64,000 nt of DNA from NCBI RefSeq assembly GCF_003435375.1, contig NZ_QWGL01000002.1:1-64000 (forward strand), written 5' to 3'. Shown piece by piece: positions 28,993 through 36,887 of this stretch; within the stretch, counting starts at the first letter, position 1, and every line of letters starts with the position of its first letter. The DNA comes from Clostridium sp. AM34-11AC. Lineage in GTDB: Bacteria; Bacillota; Clostridia; Lachnospirales; Lachnospiraceae. Below the pieces are notes generated by a model. It was not told the origin of the DNA, did no database searches, and saw only the letters and a list, made by a program, of their open reading frames with translations. The translations under genes and the position numbers were made by a program.

Positions 28993-29030
28993 ATACATTG
29001 TTTGTAATTGTTATAGACCTGCGATACAAT
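28993..29030 (+). promoter_or_regulatory. Promoter with LysR-type box upstream of the RraA-like gene
   Basis: -35 TTGTAA (29002-29007), 17-bp spacer, -10 TACAAT (29025-29030). ATAC-N7-GTAA (28993-29007) overlaps the -35. The same layout, with a perfect ATAC-N7-GTAT, is in front of the symporter gene at 30178-30215. Confidence 0.75.
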
Positions 29031-29105
29031 ATGGTCAGAAAGAGATGAGAGAGCAAAAGAAGCGATCTCAACCACATAAAAATCCAAGGAAAAGGAGATT
29101 ACAAA

Positions 29106-29807
29106 ATGGCAGTAGGTAAGAGAATCTATTTAAAGAGACACATGCCGGACAAAGAGGTTATGATGCAGTTTAAGAACATTCCGGCATCCAACACATGTGA
29201 TGTAATGGGAAGAAACGCAGCGATGAATCCGAGAATCCGCCTTGTAAGTCAGCCGAAAGAGCAGATGGCAGTCGGACCGGCACTCACCGTTAAGGCAAGA
29301 GGCGGTGACAACCTTGCCCTTCACGCAGCATTAAACATTGCACAGGAAGGCGACTTCATCGTAGTATCCAACGAAGAGGATGATACACGTTCTCTTATGG
29401 GGGAGATCATGATGGCTTACCTTCGTTATGACAGAAAGATCGCCGGTATTGTTCTTGACGGACCGATCCGTGACATCGACGAGATCGGCAAGTGGGATTT
29501 CCCGGTATACTGCACAGGCACAACACCGGGCGGCCCGTACAAAGAGGGACCAGGCGAAGTTAACGTACCGGTATCCTGCGGCGGAATCAGCGTAAACCCG
29601 GGAGATATCATTCTGGCTGATCCGGATGGCGTTATCGTTATCCCGAGAAAAGATGCTCCGCAGATCTTAGAGGACGCAAAGAAGTTCCAGGCAGCAGATG
29701 AGAGCAAGCTCGCAGCTGCAAAGAACGGCACGGCAAAGAGAGAATGGGTCGAGAAGACTCTCGCGGCAAAAGAGTTCGAGATCATCGACGACGTTTACGA
29801 GCCGTAA
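29106..29807 (+). CDS. RraA family protein (4-hydroxy-4-methyl-2-oxoglutarate aldolase-like)
   Basis: A 233-residue RraA-fold protein. Bacterial relatives are class II aldolases that split 4-hydroxy-4-methyl-2-oxoglutarate or 4-carboxy-4-hydroxy-2-oxoadipate to pyruvate, or decarboxylate oxaloacetate. The key segments are SNTCDVMGR near the N-terminus, the GEIM...IAGIVLDGPIRD stretch carrying the conserved Gly and Arg-Asp of the active site, and PGDIILADPDGVIVIP. AAAGGAG precedes the ATG. Frequent optimal codons suggest strong expression. It lies in the second LysR module with a GltS-type symporter. Confidence 0.88.
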   Translation: MAVGKRIYLKRHMPDKEVMMQFKNIPASNTCDVMGRNAAMNPRIRLVSQPKEQMAVGPALTVKARGGDNLALHAALNIAQEGDFIVVSNEEDDTRSLMGEIMMAYLRYDRKIAGIVLDGPIRDIDEIGKWDFPVYCTGTTPGGPYKEGPGEVNVPVSCGGISVNPGDIILADPDGVIVIPRKDAPQILEDAKKFQAADESKLAAAKNGTAKREWVEKTLAAKEFEIIDDVYEP

Positions 29808-30177
29808 TCCAGATCATATACTGACAGTTCGCCATGCGCGGAGCTGGTCGAAAAGCCGCTGTGGATTTATTTGCAGAGACGTTTGACTAAATCAGGCATG
29901 GAAATAGAACTGTTGTCTTCCTGGACGGTCAAATGTCCGGGGAGAATTCAGCATCCATTCATTTCATAATGAAGACCTCTATACTTTATGTTTGTTATAC
30001 CCCAAACCTTATTTTGCGAAAAGCAGACCAGGGACAGGAAGCTCAACCTGTCCCTGATCTGCTTTTTGCATTTTTCACACAGGTGTCTGAAAACACGAGA
30101 TTAAATGTGAAAGGCCAATCATAAAAATAAAGAAAACAATAGTTACATAACAATGATTTTTTGTTAAAATAGAAGAA
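29808..30177. repeat. Gap between RraA-like and symporter genes, with palindromic repeat
   Basis: Contains an inverted repeat with ACAGTTCGCCATGC (29824-29837) on the left and GCATGG (29896-29901) then AACTGT (29908-29913) on the right. It recalls the ends of the element at 4712-4866. The terminator at 30019-30067 follows. Short open frames here overlap the hairpins and are not credible genes. Confidence 0.55.
30019..30067 (+). terminator. Terminator between the RraA-like gene and the symporter gene
   Basis: AAAAGCAGACCAGGGACAGG (30019-30038) pairs, with one mismatch, with CCTGTCCCTGATCTGCTTTT (30047-30066) and ends in T. The stem is symmetric enough to work on both strands. Confidence 0.88.
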
Positions 30178-30215
30178 ATACATTGTTTGTATTTGGAAAA
30201 GAACAGAGATACAAT
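30178..30215 (+). promoter_or_regulatory. Promoter with ATAC-N7-GTAT box upstream of the symporter gene
   Basis: ATACATTGTTTGTAT (30178-30192) is a perfect palindrome of the ATAC-N7-GTAT type known from LysR regulators such as BenM/CatM. It is part of a longer 7-bp-arm dyad (30176-30194). It overlaps -35 TTGTAT (30187-30192); -10 TACAAT is at 30210-30215, 17 bp away. Confidence 0.75.
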
Positions 30216-30272
30216 ATGGACATAAAGAGATTGGCCCAATCAAAAGAAAAAAATATTTTTACGGGGGTACAT

Positions 30273-31595
30273 ATGACAGTTGCGTCTCTATTTAGCGACA
30301 TGATCCTCATTGGCGTGTTCATGCTCGCAGGATTTTTTGTAAGAGAAATCGTGAAACCTATCCAGAAGCTGTTCCTTCCGGCTTCCCTGATCGGAGGACT
30401 TCTGGCACTGATCCTTGGTCAGCAGATGCTTGGCCTTGTTGAAATTCCGGAGTCTTTCTCAAAATTCTCCAACGTCCTGATTGCTCCGATCATGGCGGCT
30501 CTGTTATTCGGCGTTACGATCAACAAAAAGAAAGTTGTCGGATACATGGATTACATCTGCGTTGAGCAGGGAATCTACGGTATGCAGATGGCAGTCGGCG
30601 CTGCTCTTGGAGCACTGCTCGCGGTGCTTTGGCCGGGTCTTCCGAAGGGATGGGGCACCATGGGTGTGTTCGCGTTCCAGGGGGGTCACGGAAACGCAGG
30701 TGCGGCAGGACAGACATATGAGAATCTCGGTATTCCGGAAAATCTGTCTGTCGGAATGGTCCTTGCTACATTTGGTCTGATCATGGCTATGTTAGTCGGC
30801 ATGGTCGTTGTAAACATCGGTGTAAGAAAAGGCTGGACAAAATTCGTTAAGGATGCGCAGAAACAGCCTGACTGGTACTATGGCGGAGTCCTTCCGGAGG
30901 AAAAGAGAAGTTCCATCGGCAGCACCGTGACAAGTTCCATCGGTATCAACCACCTTGCGCTTCAGGGCGGATGGCTTCTCGCGGCAGTTTACGCAGGTCG
31001 TCTTCTGATCAAGGCCGTCGGTCTTGTATGGCCGGGTGTCAGCGTTCTTCCGACTGTTATTCAGGGCATCCTCGGCGGAGCGATTATCTGGAACCTTGCG
31101 AAGGCAGTCAAACTTGACCGATATATTGATGTAAAGACCATCAAACATGTCAGCGGATTTTTACTTGAGGTCGTTGTCCTCACAGCGATGGCAACGCTTG
31201 ATATCGAACTCATCAGTACATACATCGTGCCGATCGTGATCTACACAGCGATCTGCTGTGCGCTGACACTTGCGATGTCTCTTGGCTTCTGCAAGCTGTT
31301 CTGCAAAGAAGAATGGTTTGAAAAAGCATTGATGGCATTCGGAGTAGGTACAGGAAACACGGCGACAGGTCTTGCACTTGTCCGTGCCGTTGACCCGGAT
31401 TCCAACTCCAGCGCACCGGATAACCACGGTATCTACAGCGCGGTTATGTGCTGGAAGGAAGCTTTCGCAGGGCTCGTTCCGATGTGGACCATGTCCGGAA
31501 TCGGAATGACCGTTGGTGTCGGCGGAGTGATGTGCGCGATCTGCATCATCGTAGGCTGCATCTTATTCGTTCGTCCGAGCAGAAAAACAGCATAA
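30273..31595 (+). CDS. GltS-type sodium/carboxylate symporter
   Basis: A 440-residue membrane protein of the glutamate:sodium symporter (ESS/GltS) family with two inverted halves. Each half has a glycine-rich re-entrant loop: AFQGGHGNAGAAG (about residue 130) and GVGTGNTATGLALVRAVDPD (about residue 360). ATG 30273 follows GGGGGT. The promoter is shared in design with the RraA-like gene, so the imported compound may be an oxo- or hydroxy-dicarboxylate and not glutamate; this is inference from context. A terminator follows. Confidence 0.88.
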   Translation: MTVASLFSDMILIGVFMLAGFFVREIVKPIQKLFLPASLIGGLLALILGQQMLGLVEIPESFSKFSNVLIAPIMAALLFGVTINKKKVVGYMDYICVEQGIYGMQMAVGAALGALLAVLWPGLPKGWGTMGVFAFQGGHGNAGAAGQTYENLGIPENLSVGMVLATFGLIMAMLVGMVVVNIGVRKGWTKFVKDAQKQPDWYYGGVLPEEKRSSIGSTVTSSIGINHLALQGGWLLAAVYAGRLLIKAVGLVWPGVSVLPTVIQGILGGAIIWNLAKAVKLDRYIDVKTIKHVSGFLLEVVVLTAMATLDIELISTYIVPIVIYTAICCALTLAMSLGFCKLFCKEEWFEKALMAFGVGTGNTATGLALVRAVDPDSNSSAPDNHGIYSAVMCWKEAFAGLVPMWTMSGIGMTVGVGGVMCAICIIVGCILFVRPSRKTA

Positions 31596-31613
31596 AATCG
31601 GAAACCTTTGCGG

Positions 31614-31645
31614 GGCAGAGCGGGAACGCTCTGCCTTGTTCTGTT
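31614..31645 (+). terminator. Terminator of the symporter gene
   Basis: GGCAGAGCG (31614-31622) pairs with CGCTCTGCC (31627-31635) around GGAA, followed by TTGTTCTGTTT. It marks the right end of the accessory region. Confidence 0.82.
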
Positions 31646-31661
31646 TCAGCATTTTCCCACC

Positions 31662-31690
31662 TTGCAAACCCCGGAAAACTATGTTATGAT
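31662..31690 (+). promoter_or_regulatory. Promoter of prmA-rsmE
   Basis: -35 TTGCAA (31662-31667), 17-bp spacer, -10 TATGAT (31685-31690). It gives prmA its own promoter now that it is separated from dnaJ. Confidence 0.7.
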
Positions 31691-31841
31691 ATCATGTGAT
31701 TTCGTCTGCGTCCATGCTGGATGCGGGCATATGTGCGGTGAGTCTGGAACCAAAGATCGGAATGATGGGCGAAGAACGTGAAAGAGCAGCGGGAAGTTCT
31801 GATCCTGGACAGGCAAAAGAACATAGAAGGAGAAATGATAT

Positions 31842-32798
31842 ATGAAATGGAAGAAATTTACGCTTGAGACGACCACGGACGCAGTGGATTATCTCGGAAG
31901 CATGTTTGATGATATCGGAATCGAGGGAATGGAGATCGAGGATAACGTACCGCTTACCGAAAGCGAGACGAAGGGAATGTTCATCGATATTCTCCCGGAA
32001 CTTCCGCCGGATGACGGTACCGCGAGAGTCAGCTTCTATTTAGACGAGGACGAGGATACGGAAGAAAAGTTGAAGGCAGTCCGTGAGGGGCTTGAGGAGA
32101 TCCGCCAGTTCGTGAATATCGGTACCGCGAAGATCACAGAGTCCGAGACAGACGATAAGGACTGGATCAACAACTGGAAACAGTACTTCAAACCGTTTAC
32201 GGTTGACCATATCCTGATCAAGCCGACGTGGGAGGAGATCCCGGAAGAACATAAGGACAAGCTCCTGATCCAGATCGATCCGGGAACTGCGTTTGGAACC
32301 GGAAAACATGAGACGACACAGCTCTGTATCCGCCAGCTCGAAAAGTATGTAAAGCCGGGCGTAAAGGTCCTTGACCTCGGAACAGGAAGCGGAATTCTCG
32401 GAATCGCTGCGTTAAAGCTTGGTGCGGAGTATGTATTTGGAACGGATCTCGATGAGAACGCCATCACCGCAGTTCATGAAAATCTGGCAGCCAACGATAT
32501 CCCGGAGGAGAAGTTCGGTGTGATCCAGGGAAATATCATCGACGATAAGGCGACACAGGATGCGGCGGGATATGAGTGCTACGATATTGTTGTTGCAAAT
32601 ATTCTTGCCGACATTATCATCATGATCCAGAAACAGGTTCCGTTCCACTTAAAGAAAGGCGGAATCTTCATCAGCTCCGGTATTATTGATATGAAGGAAC
32701 AGGCTGTCCGCGAAGCGCTTGAGGCGAACGAAGCCTTCGAGATCATCGAAGTGACAAGACAGGGCGAGTGGGTATCCTTCACAGCGAGGAAGAAATAG
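31842..32798 (+). CDS. prmA: Ribosomal protein L11 methyltransferase
   Basis: Trimethylates L11 using S-adenosylmethionine. 318 residues: an N-terminal substrate-recognition domain (acidic insert around 60-110 with repeated D and E), then a Rossmann methyltransferase domain with DPGTAFGTGKHETT, the SAM loop VLDLGTGSGILG and the NILAD catalytic-region motif. AAGGAG lies upstream. In many Firmicutes it follows dnaJ directly; here it lies 13.7 kb away. Its stop overlaps the rsmE start by one base. Confidence 0.96.
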   Translation: MKWKKFTLETTTDAVDYLGSMFDDIGIEGMEIEDNVPLTESETKGMFIDILPELPPDDGTARVSFYLDEDEDTEEKLKAVREGLEEIRQFVNIGTAKITESETDDKDWINNWKQYFKPFTVDHILIKPTWEEIPEEHKDKLLIQIDPGTAFGTGKHETTQLCIRQLEKYVKPGVKVLDLGTGSGILGIAALKLGAEYVFGTDLDENAITAVHENLAANDIPEEKFGVIQGNIIDDKATQDAAGYECYDIVVANILADIIIMIQKQVPFHLKKGGIFISSGIIDMKEQAVREALEANEAFEIIEVTRQGEWVSFTARKK

Positions 32799-33553
32799 TG
32801 TACCATTTTTTTACGGAAACAGAATTTTTTACAGAGTCGGAGGCCGTGATCACCGGTCCCGATGTGAATCATATTAAGAACGTACTGCGGATGAAGCCGG
32901 GGGAGAAGATCCTGCTCAGCGACGGCAAGGGCACAAACTGTCTCTGTGAGATCACAGAGCTTTTCCCGGATAAGGTTCTTGCGAAGATCCTGCCGGAGGA
33001 AGTGGACGATACGGAGCTTCCTGTAAAAGTAACCTTGTATCAGGGACTTCCGAAAGCAGATAAAATGGAATTTATCATCCAGAAATGTGTAGAACTGGGT
33101 GTCACAAAGATTGTTCCGGTGGACACCGACCGCGCGGTGGTGAAGCTTGATGCGAAAAAAGAGGAAGCGAAGAGAAAGCGCTGGTACGGGATCTCCGAGA
33201 GCGCGGCAAAACAGTCGAAGCGCATGATTGTTCCGGAAATTGGAAATGTGATGAAATTTAAGGCGGCCATTGAGGCGGCAGCGCTGGATGATCTGGCGAT
33301 CATTCCCTACGAAGATTCTGAGAGTCTTCCGGGAGCGGGCGGAATGGCGCTTACGAGAGAACTCATCGGAAGCTTAAAATCGGGGCAGAGTCTGTCTGTT
33401 TTTATCGGACCGGAGGGTGGATTTTCCGACGGGGAAGTGGAACTTGCGATGCAGTCCGGGGTGAAGCCGGTGACGCTCGGAAAGAGAATTCTCAGGACGG
33501 AAACAGCCGGAATGTTTGTGATGGCGGCTGTGGGATTATTACTGGAATCATGA
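32798..33553 (+). CDS. rsmE: 16S rRNA (uracil-1498-N3)-methyltransferase
   Basis: Methylates U1498 of 16S rRNA; SPOUT-class, knotted fold. 251 residues: N-terminal PUA-like domain with HHIKNVLRM-type sequence (VNHIKNVLRMKPG), then the SPOUT domain with IGPEGGFS and LGKRILRTETA. The start is GTG 32798, overlapping the prmA TAG, with GAGGAAG upstream inside prmA; a longer reading frame from 32768 is not needed. Translationally coupled to prmA. Confidence 0.95.
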   Translation: MYHFFTETEFFTESEAVITGPDVNHIKNVLRMKPGEKILLSDGKGTNCLCEITELFPDKVLAKILPEEVDDTELPVKVTLYQGLPKADKMEFIIQKCVELGVTKIVPVDTDRAVVKLDAKKEEAKRKRWYGISESAAKQSKRMIVPEIGNVMKFKAAIEAAALDDLAIIPYEDSESLPGAGGMALTRELIGSLKSGQSLSVFIGPEGGFSDGEVELAMQSGVKPVTLGKRILRTETAGMFVMAAVGLLLES

Positions 33554-33643
33554 AGTAAAAATTTCAGTGCAGACCGAAGAAAAATTCAGGATGAGTTTTT
33601 AATTATAACTGTGAATAACTGAACGATTACAAAAAAGTTGAAA

Positions 33644-33658
33644 ATAGCATTATGCTAT
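33644..33658. promoter_or_regulatory. 15-bp palindrome upstream of the cysteine desulfurase gene
   Basis: ATAGCA-TTA-TGCTAT, about 90 bp upstream of the start codon. It could be an operator; no regulator is known from the sequence. Confidence 0.35.
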
Positions 33659-33744
33659 AAAGGGTAAATTTTAAGAAGTAAAAAGACCGGTATCATGAAT
33701 ATGGAGAATGTTTTGCCGGTCCAGACTGGGAGTAAATAAAACTC

Positions 33745-34908
33745 ATGGAAAAGAGAGAAGTTTATTTTGATAACTCCGCGACGACCCGCGCCTTCGACGA
33801 GGTGCGCGACATCGTTGCGGAGACAATGACCGTGGACTACGGCAATACGTCCTCCAGACACATGAAAGGCGTAGAGGCAGAAAATTATATTAAGACTGCC
33901 CGTGAGGAGATCGCGAAGACTTTAAAAGTGAAGGATAAGGAGATCCTCTTCACTTCCGGCGGAACCGAGTCCAACAATCTGGCGCTGATCGGGACAGCGC
34001 TTGCAAATAAACGCGCCGGAAACCACATTATCACCTCCTGCGTGGAACATGCGTCGATCTACAATACAACAGCGTTCCTCGAGGAGCTTGGATTCCGTGT
34101 GACCTATCTTCCGGTAGATCATGACGGACATGTATCCTTAGACGCGCTCCGGGAAGCGATCTGCGATGATACGATCCTGGTTTCAATTATGTATGTGAAT
34201 AACGAGATCGGCGCCGTAGAGCCTATTGAGGAGATCGCGAAGATCATCAAAGAGAAAAAGCCGTCCGTTTACTTCCATGTGGACGCGATCCAGGCTTACG
34301 GAAAATATGTGATCCGACCGAAGAAACAGGGGATCGATCTTTTATCTGCCAGCGGGCATAAGATCCACGGTCCGAAGGGAACCGGCTTCCTCTATATTGA
34401 TGAGAAGGTAAAGATCAAACCGATCATCTACGGAGGCGGGCAGCAGAAAGGCATGCGTTCCGGTACGGAGAATGTTCCGGGATGTGCAGGTCTCGGACTT
34501 GCAGCAAAGATGGTTTATACAGATCATGATGCAAGGATCGATAAGCTTTATGCGATCAAGGACCATATGATAAAAGGTCTTCAGACGATGGACGGCGTTA
34601 CAGTCCATGGTCTTACCGGACGGGACAGCGCTCCGCAGATCGTTGCGGCAGGCTTTGAGGGCGTAAGAGCAGAGGTCCTGCTCCATGCGCTGGAGGATAA
34701 GGGAATCTATGTTTCTTCCGGCTCCGCATGTTCCTCCAACCATCCTGGTGTGTCAGGAACCTTAAAGGGGATCGGCGTGAAGGATTCCCTGCTGGATTCC
34801 ACGCTTCGCTTCTCCTTCGGTGCATTTAATACTGAGGAGGAAGTGGATTACTGTCTGGAAGTACTGAATGAACTTGTGCCGATGCTCAGAAGATATCGGA
34901 GAGCATAA
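33745..34908 (+). CDS. Cysteine desulfurase (IscS/NifS family)
   Basis: PLP enzyme that removes sulfur from cysteine as an enzyme-bound persulfide. 387 residues, with EILFTSGGTESNN, the PLP lysine in SGHKIHGPKG (K206) and the sulfur-accepting cysteine in SSGSACSS (C329). thiI follows after 131 bp, as in other Firmicutes, where a dedicated desulfurase supplies ThiI with sulfur for 4-thiouridine in tRNA. No IscU/SufU scaffold gene is nearby, supporting a tRNA role over Fe-S assembly. Confidence 0.94.
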   Translation: MEKREVYFDNSATTRAFDEVRDIVAETMTVDYGNTSSRHMKGVEAENYIKTAREEIAKTLKVKDKEILFTSGGTESNNLALIGTALANKRAGNHIITSCVEHASIYNTTAFLEELGFRVTYLPVDHDGHVSLDALREAICDDTILVSIMYVNNEIGAVEPIEEIAKIIKEKKPSVYFHVDAIQAYGKYVIRPKKQGIDLLSASGHKIHGPKGTGFLYIDEKVKIKPIIYGGGQQKGMRSGTENVPGCAGLGLAAKMVYTDHDARIDKLYAIKDHMIKGLQTMDGVTVHGLTGRDSAPQIVAAGFEGVRAEVLLHALEDKGIYVSSGSACSSNHPGVSGTLKGIGVKDSLLDSTLRFSFGAFNTEEEVDYCLEVLNELVPMLRRYRRA

Positions 34909-35039
34909 AGATCATATACAACATTTGGCGGGAAAACGAAGAATTCCCGGCCGGTTACTAAGAAAAATGTCCTGAAACAGCGGCGGACGGCGGGAAAATG
35001 CCGATCGCAAAAAGTTCAGGATCCTATGGAGGATATTCC

Positions 35040-36221
35040 GTGAAATACAGATCATTTTTAATCAAATACGCAGAGATCGGCGTAAAGGGAAAAAACCGTT
35101 ACCTCTTTGAGGATGCCCTTGTAAAACAGATCCATCACCGTTTAAAGAATCTGGAAGGCAATTTCTCCGTCACAAAAGAGGCGGGAAGAATCTACGCGGA
35201 GGCAGCAGAAGACTTCGATTACGATGAGGTGATCGACGCTCTTCAGCATGTATTCGGTATCGTCGGGATCTGCCCGATGGTTCAGATCGAAGACAACGGT
35301 TATGAGGATCTGAAGGCACAGGTCGTAAAATATATTGATGATGCCTACGAAAATAAGAATTTTACCTTTAAGGTCGTTGCAAGACGTGCCAACAAGCAGT
35401 ATCCGGTAGTTTCCGACCAGATCAACCGTGACCTCGGCGAGGTGATCTTAAACGCGTTCCCGGAGACAAAGGTAAATGTCCACACACCGGATGTGCTGCT
35501 CCGTGTGGAGGTGCGCCATAAGATCAATATCTTTTCCGAGACGATCCCGGGACCGGGCGGAATGCCGATCGGAACAGCGGGACGCGCCATGTTATTATTA
35601 TCCGGCGGAATCGACAGCCCGGTTGCAGGCTGGATGATCGCAAAGCGCGGCGTGACCATCGATGCGACCTATTTCCATGCGCCGCCGTACACGAGCGAGC
35701 GCGCAAAACAGAAGGTTGTTGATCTCGCGAAGCTTGTTGCGAAATACACGGGACCGATCCGCTTAAATATCATCAACTTTACCGATATCCAGCTTTATAT
35801 CTACGATCAGTGCCCGCATGACGAGCTTACGATCATCATGCGCCGCTATATGATGAAGATCGCAGAGACGATCGCGAAGGAGAATGATTGTCTGGCACTT
35901 GTCACCGGCGAGAGCATCGGTCAGGTCGCATCCCAGACGATGCAGTCCTTGGCTGTCACAAATGAAGTCTGCGAGCTTCCGGTCATGAGACCGCTCATCG
36001 CCTTCGATAAGCAGGATATCGTTGATATCTCCTTAAAGATCGGCACCTACGAGACATCTGTTCTTCCGTACGAGGACTGCTGCACGATCTTCGTTGCAAA
36101 GCATCCGGTTACAAAGCCGAGCTTAAAAAAGATCAAAAATTCAGAGAAAAAGCTGGATGAAAAGATCGACGAGCTGATGAAGACAGCTCTGGAGACAAGA
36201 GAGGTGATCCGCTGCATCTAA
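35040..36221 (+). CDS. thiI: tRNA 4-thiouridine synthase ThiI
   Basis: Adenylates U8 of tRNA and transfers sulfur to give 4-thiouridine. 393 residues: an N-terminal ferredoxin-like and THUMP domain (with IKYAEIGVKGKNR near the start), then the PP-loop ATPase domain with LLLSGGIDSPVA. The C-terminal rhodanese domain of the E. coli enzyme is absent, as usual in Gram-positives, so sulfur handling relies on an internal cysteine and the neighbouring desulfurase. GTG 35040 with GGAGG upstream is chosen; the frame stays open back to 34998. A bidirectional terminator follows. Confidence 0.96.
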   Translation: MKYRSFLIKYAEIGVKGKNRYLFEDALVKQIHHRLKNLEGNFSVTKEAGRIYAEAAEDFDYDEVIDALQHVFGIVGICPMVQIEDNGYEDLKAQVVKYIDDAYENKNFTFKVVARRANKQYPVVSDQINRDLGEVILNAFPETKVNVHTPDVLLRVEVRHKINIFSETIPGPGGMPIGTAGRAMLLLSGGIDSPVAGWMIAKRGVTIDATYFHAPPYTSERAKQKVVDLAKLVAKYTGPIRLNIINFTDIQLYIYDQCPHDELTIIMRRYMMKIAETIAKENDCLALVTGESIGQVASQTMQSLAVTNEVCELPVMRPLIAFDKQDIVDISLKIGTYETSVLPYEDCCTIFVAKHPVTKPSLKKIKNSEKKLDEKIDELMKTALETREVIRCI

Positions 36222-36403
36222 AATGCGGTTTGGGATTCCCAGTTGGACTGAAATGTGCCGCAGCACGGAAAATGATGTTATGCGGTGCGGAAAAAACTGG
36301 CGGAAAAGGAAACTATGAGAAGCACGCTTTGCGAGCTTCTCAAGTTATCGCGGCAGTCGCCAAGGTCTCATGCAAGCATGGACTTTGGCTCGTTGCACGC
36401 GTA
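36222..36403. other. Structured non-coding DNA after thiI
   Basis: Holds small palindromes, including GAGAAGC...GAGCTTCTC (near 36315-36340) and CATGCAAGCATG (near 36370). No gene is convincing here. Confidence 0.4.
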
Positions 36404-36437
36404 AAAAACTGCCGGAATTTAGTTTCCGGCAGTTTTT
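36404..36437. terminator. Bidirectional terminator between thiI and the HPr-like gene
   Basis: AAAAACTGCCGGAA (36404-36417) pairs perfectly with TTCCGGCAGTTTTT (36424-36437). Runs of T are present on both strands, serving the two convergent genes. Confidence 0.93.
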
Positions 36438-36449
36438 AAAAACACTTTC

Positions 36450-36686
36450 TTATGCTTCAATGATATACGGAGCAAGTACAGTAAGGATCTCTTCTGTATT
36501 TCCGCCATCGTGGATATTTAAATCGATCGGCTTGGAAAGGTCCAGACTGAAGATACCCATGATGGATTTTGCGTCGATGACGTATCTGCCGGAAACAAGG
36601 TCGAAATCGGTATCAAACTTGGTAAGGTCATTTACAAAAGATTTCACTTTATCGATGGAGTTTAAAGAAATTTTAACGGTTTTCAT
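36450..36686 (-). CDS. HPr-like protein lacking the active-site histidine
   Basis: A 78-residue protein with the HPr fold pattern: a beta start (MKTVKISL), the Ser46-type motif KSIMGIFSLDLS (residues 40-51) and the final helix EEILTVLAPYI. The region that holds His15 in true HPr reads SIDKVKSF, with no histidine anywhere near, so it cannot be phosphorylated by Enzyme I. By analogy with Crh it might act in regulation through the serine site; that is inference. GGGAGG precedes ATG 36686; the long open frame further upstream overlaps mtaB antisense and is not real. Confidence 0.82.
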   Translation of the reverse strand: MKTVKISLNSIDKVKSFVNDLTKFDTDFDLVSGRYVIDAKSIMGIFSLDLSKPIDLNIHDGGNTEEILTVLAPYIIEA

Positions 36687-36887
36687 GTCAGTGTTCCTCC
36701 CAATATTCGAATATTTTTTGATTCTGGTAATAAAAAAACCTATCTTCATACTAAATGGACATGCATGAAAAGTCAAGAGGTATCTTGAATAAAAAACAAG
36801 CTTTGCACATGATATGATTCTGAAATTTTGAGGACGGAAACATGGCATGGCAGAGAAATCACCCCAGTAATTACAAGGAGATTGAAT

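Noticed and set aside
29933..30243. Small open frames on both strands around the 30.0-kb terminator
   Set aside because: They run through a strong stem-loop and promoter elements and have no ribosome site.
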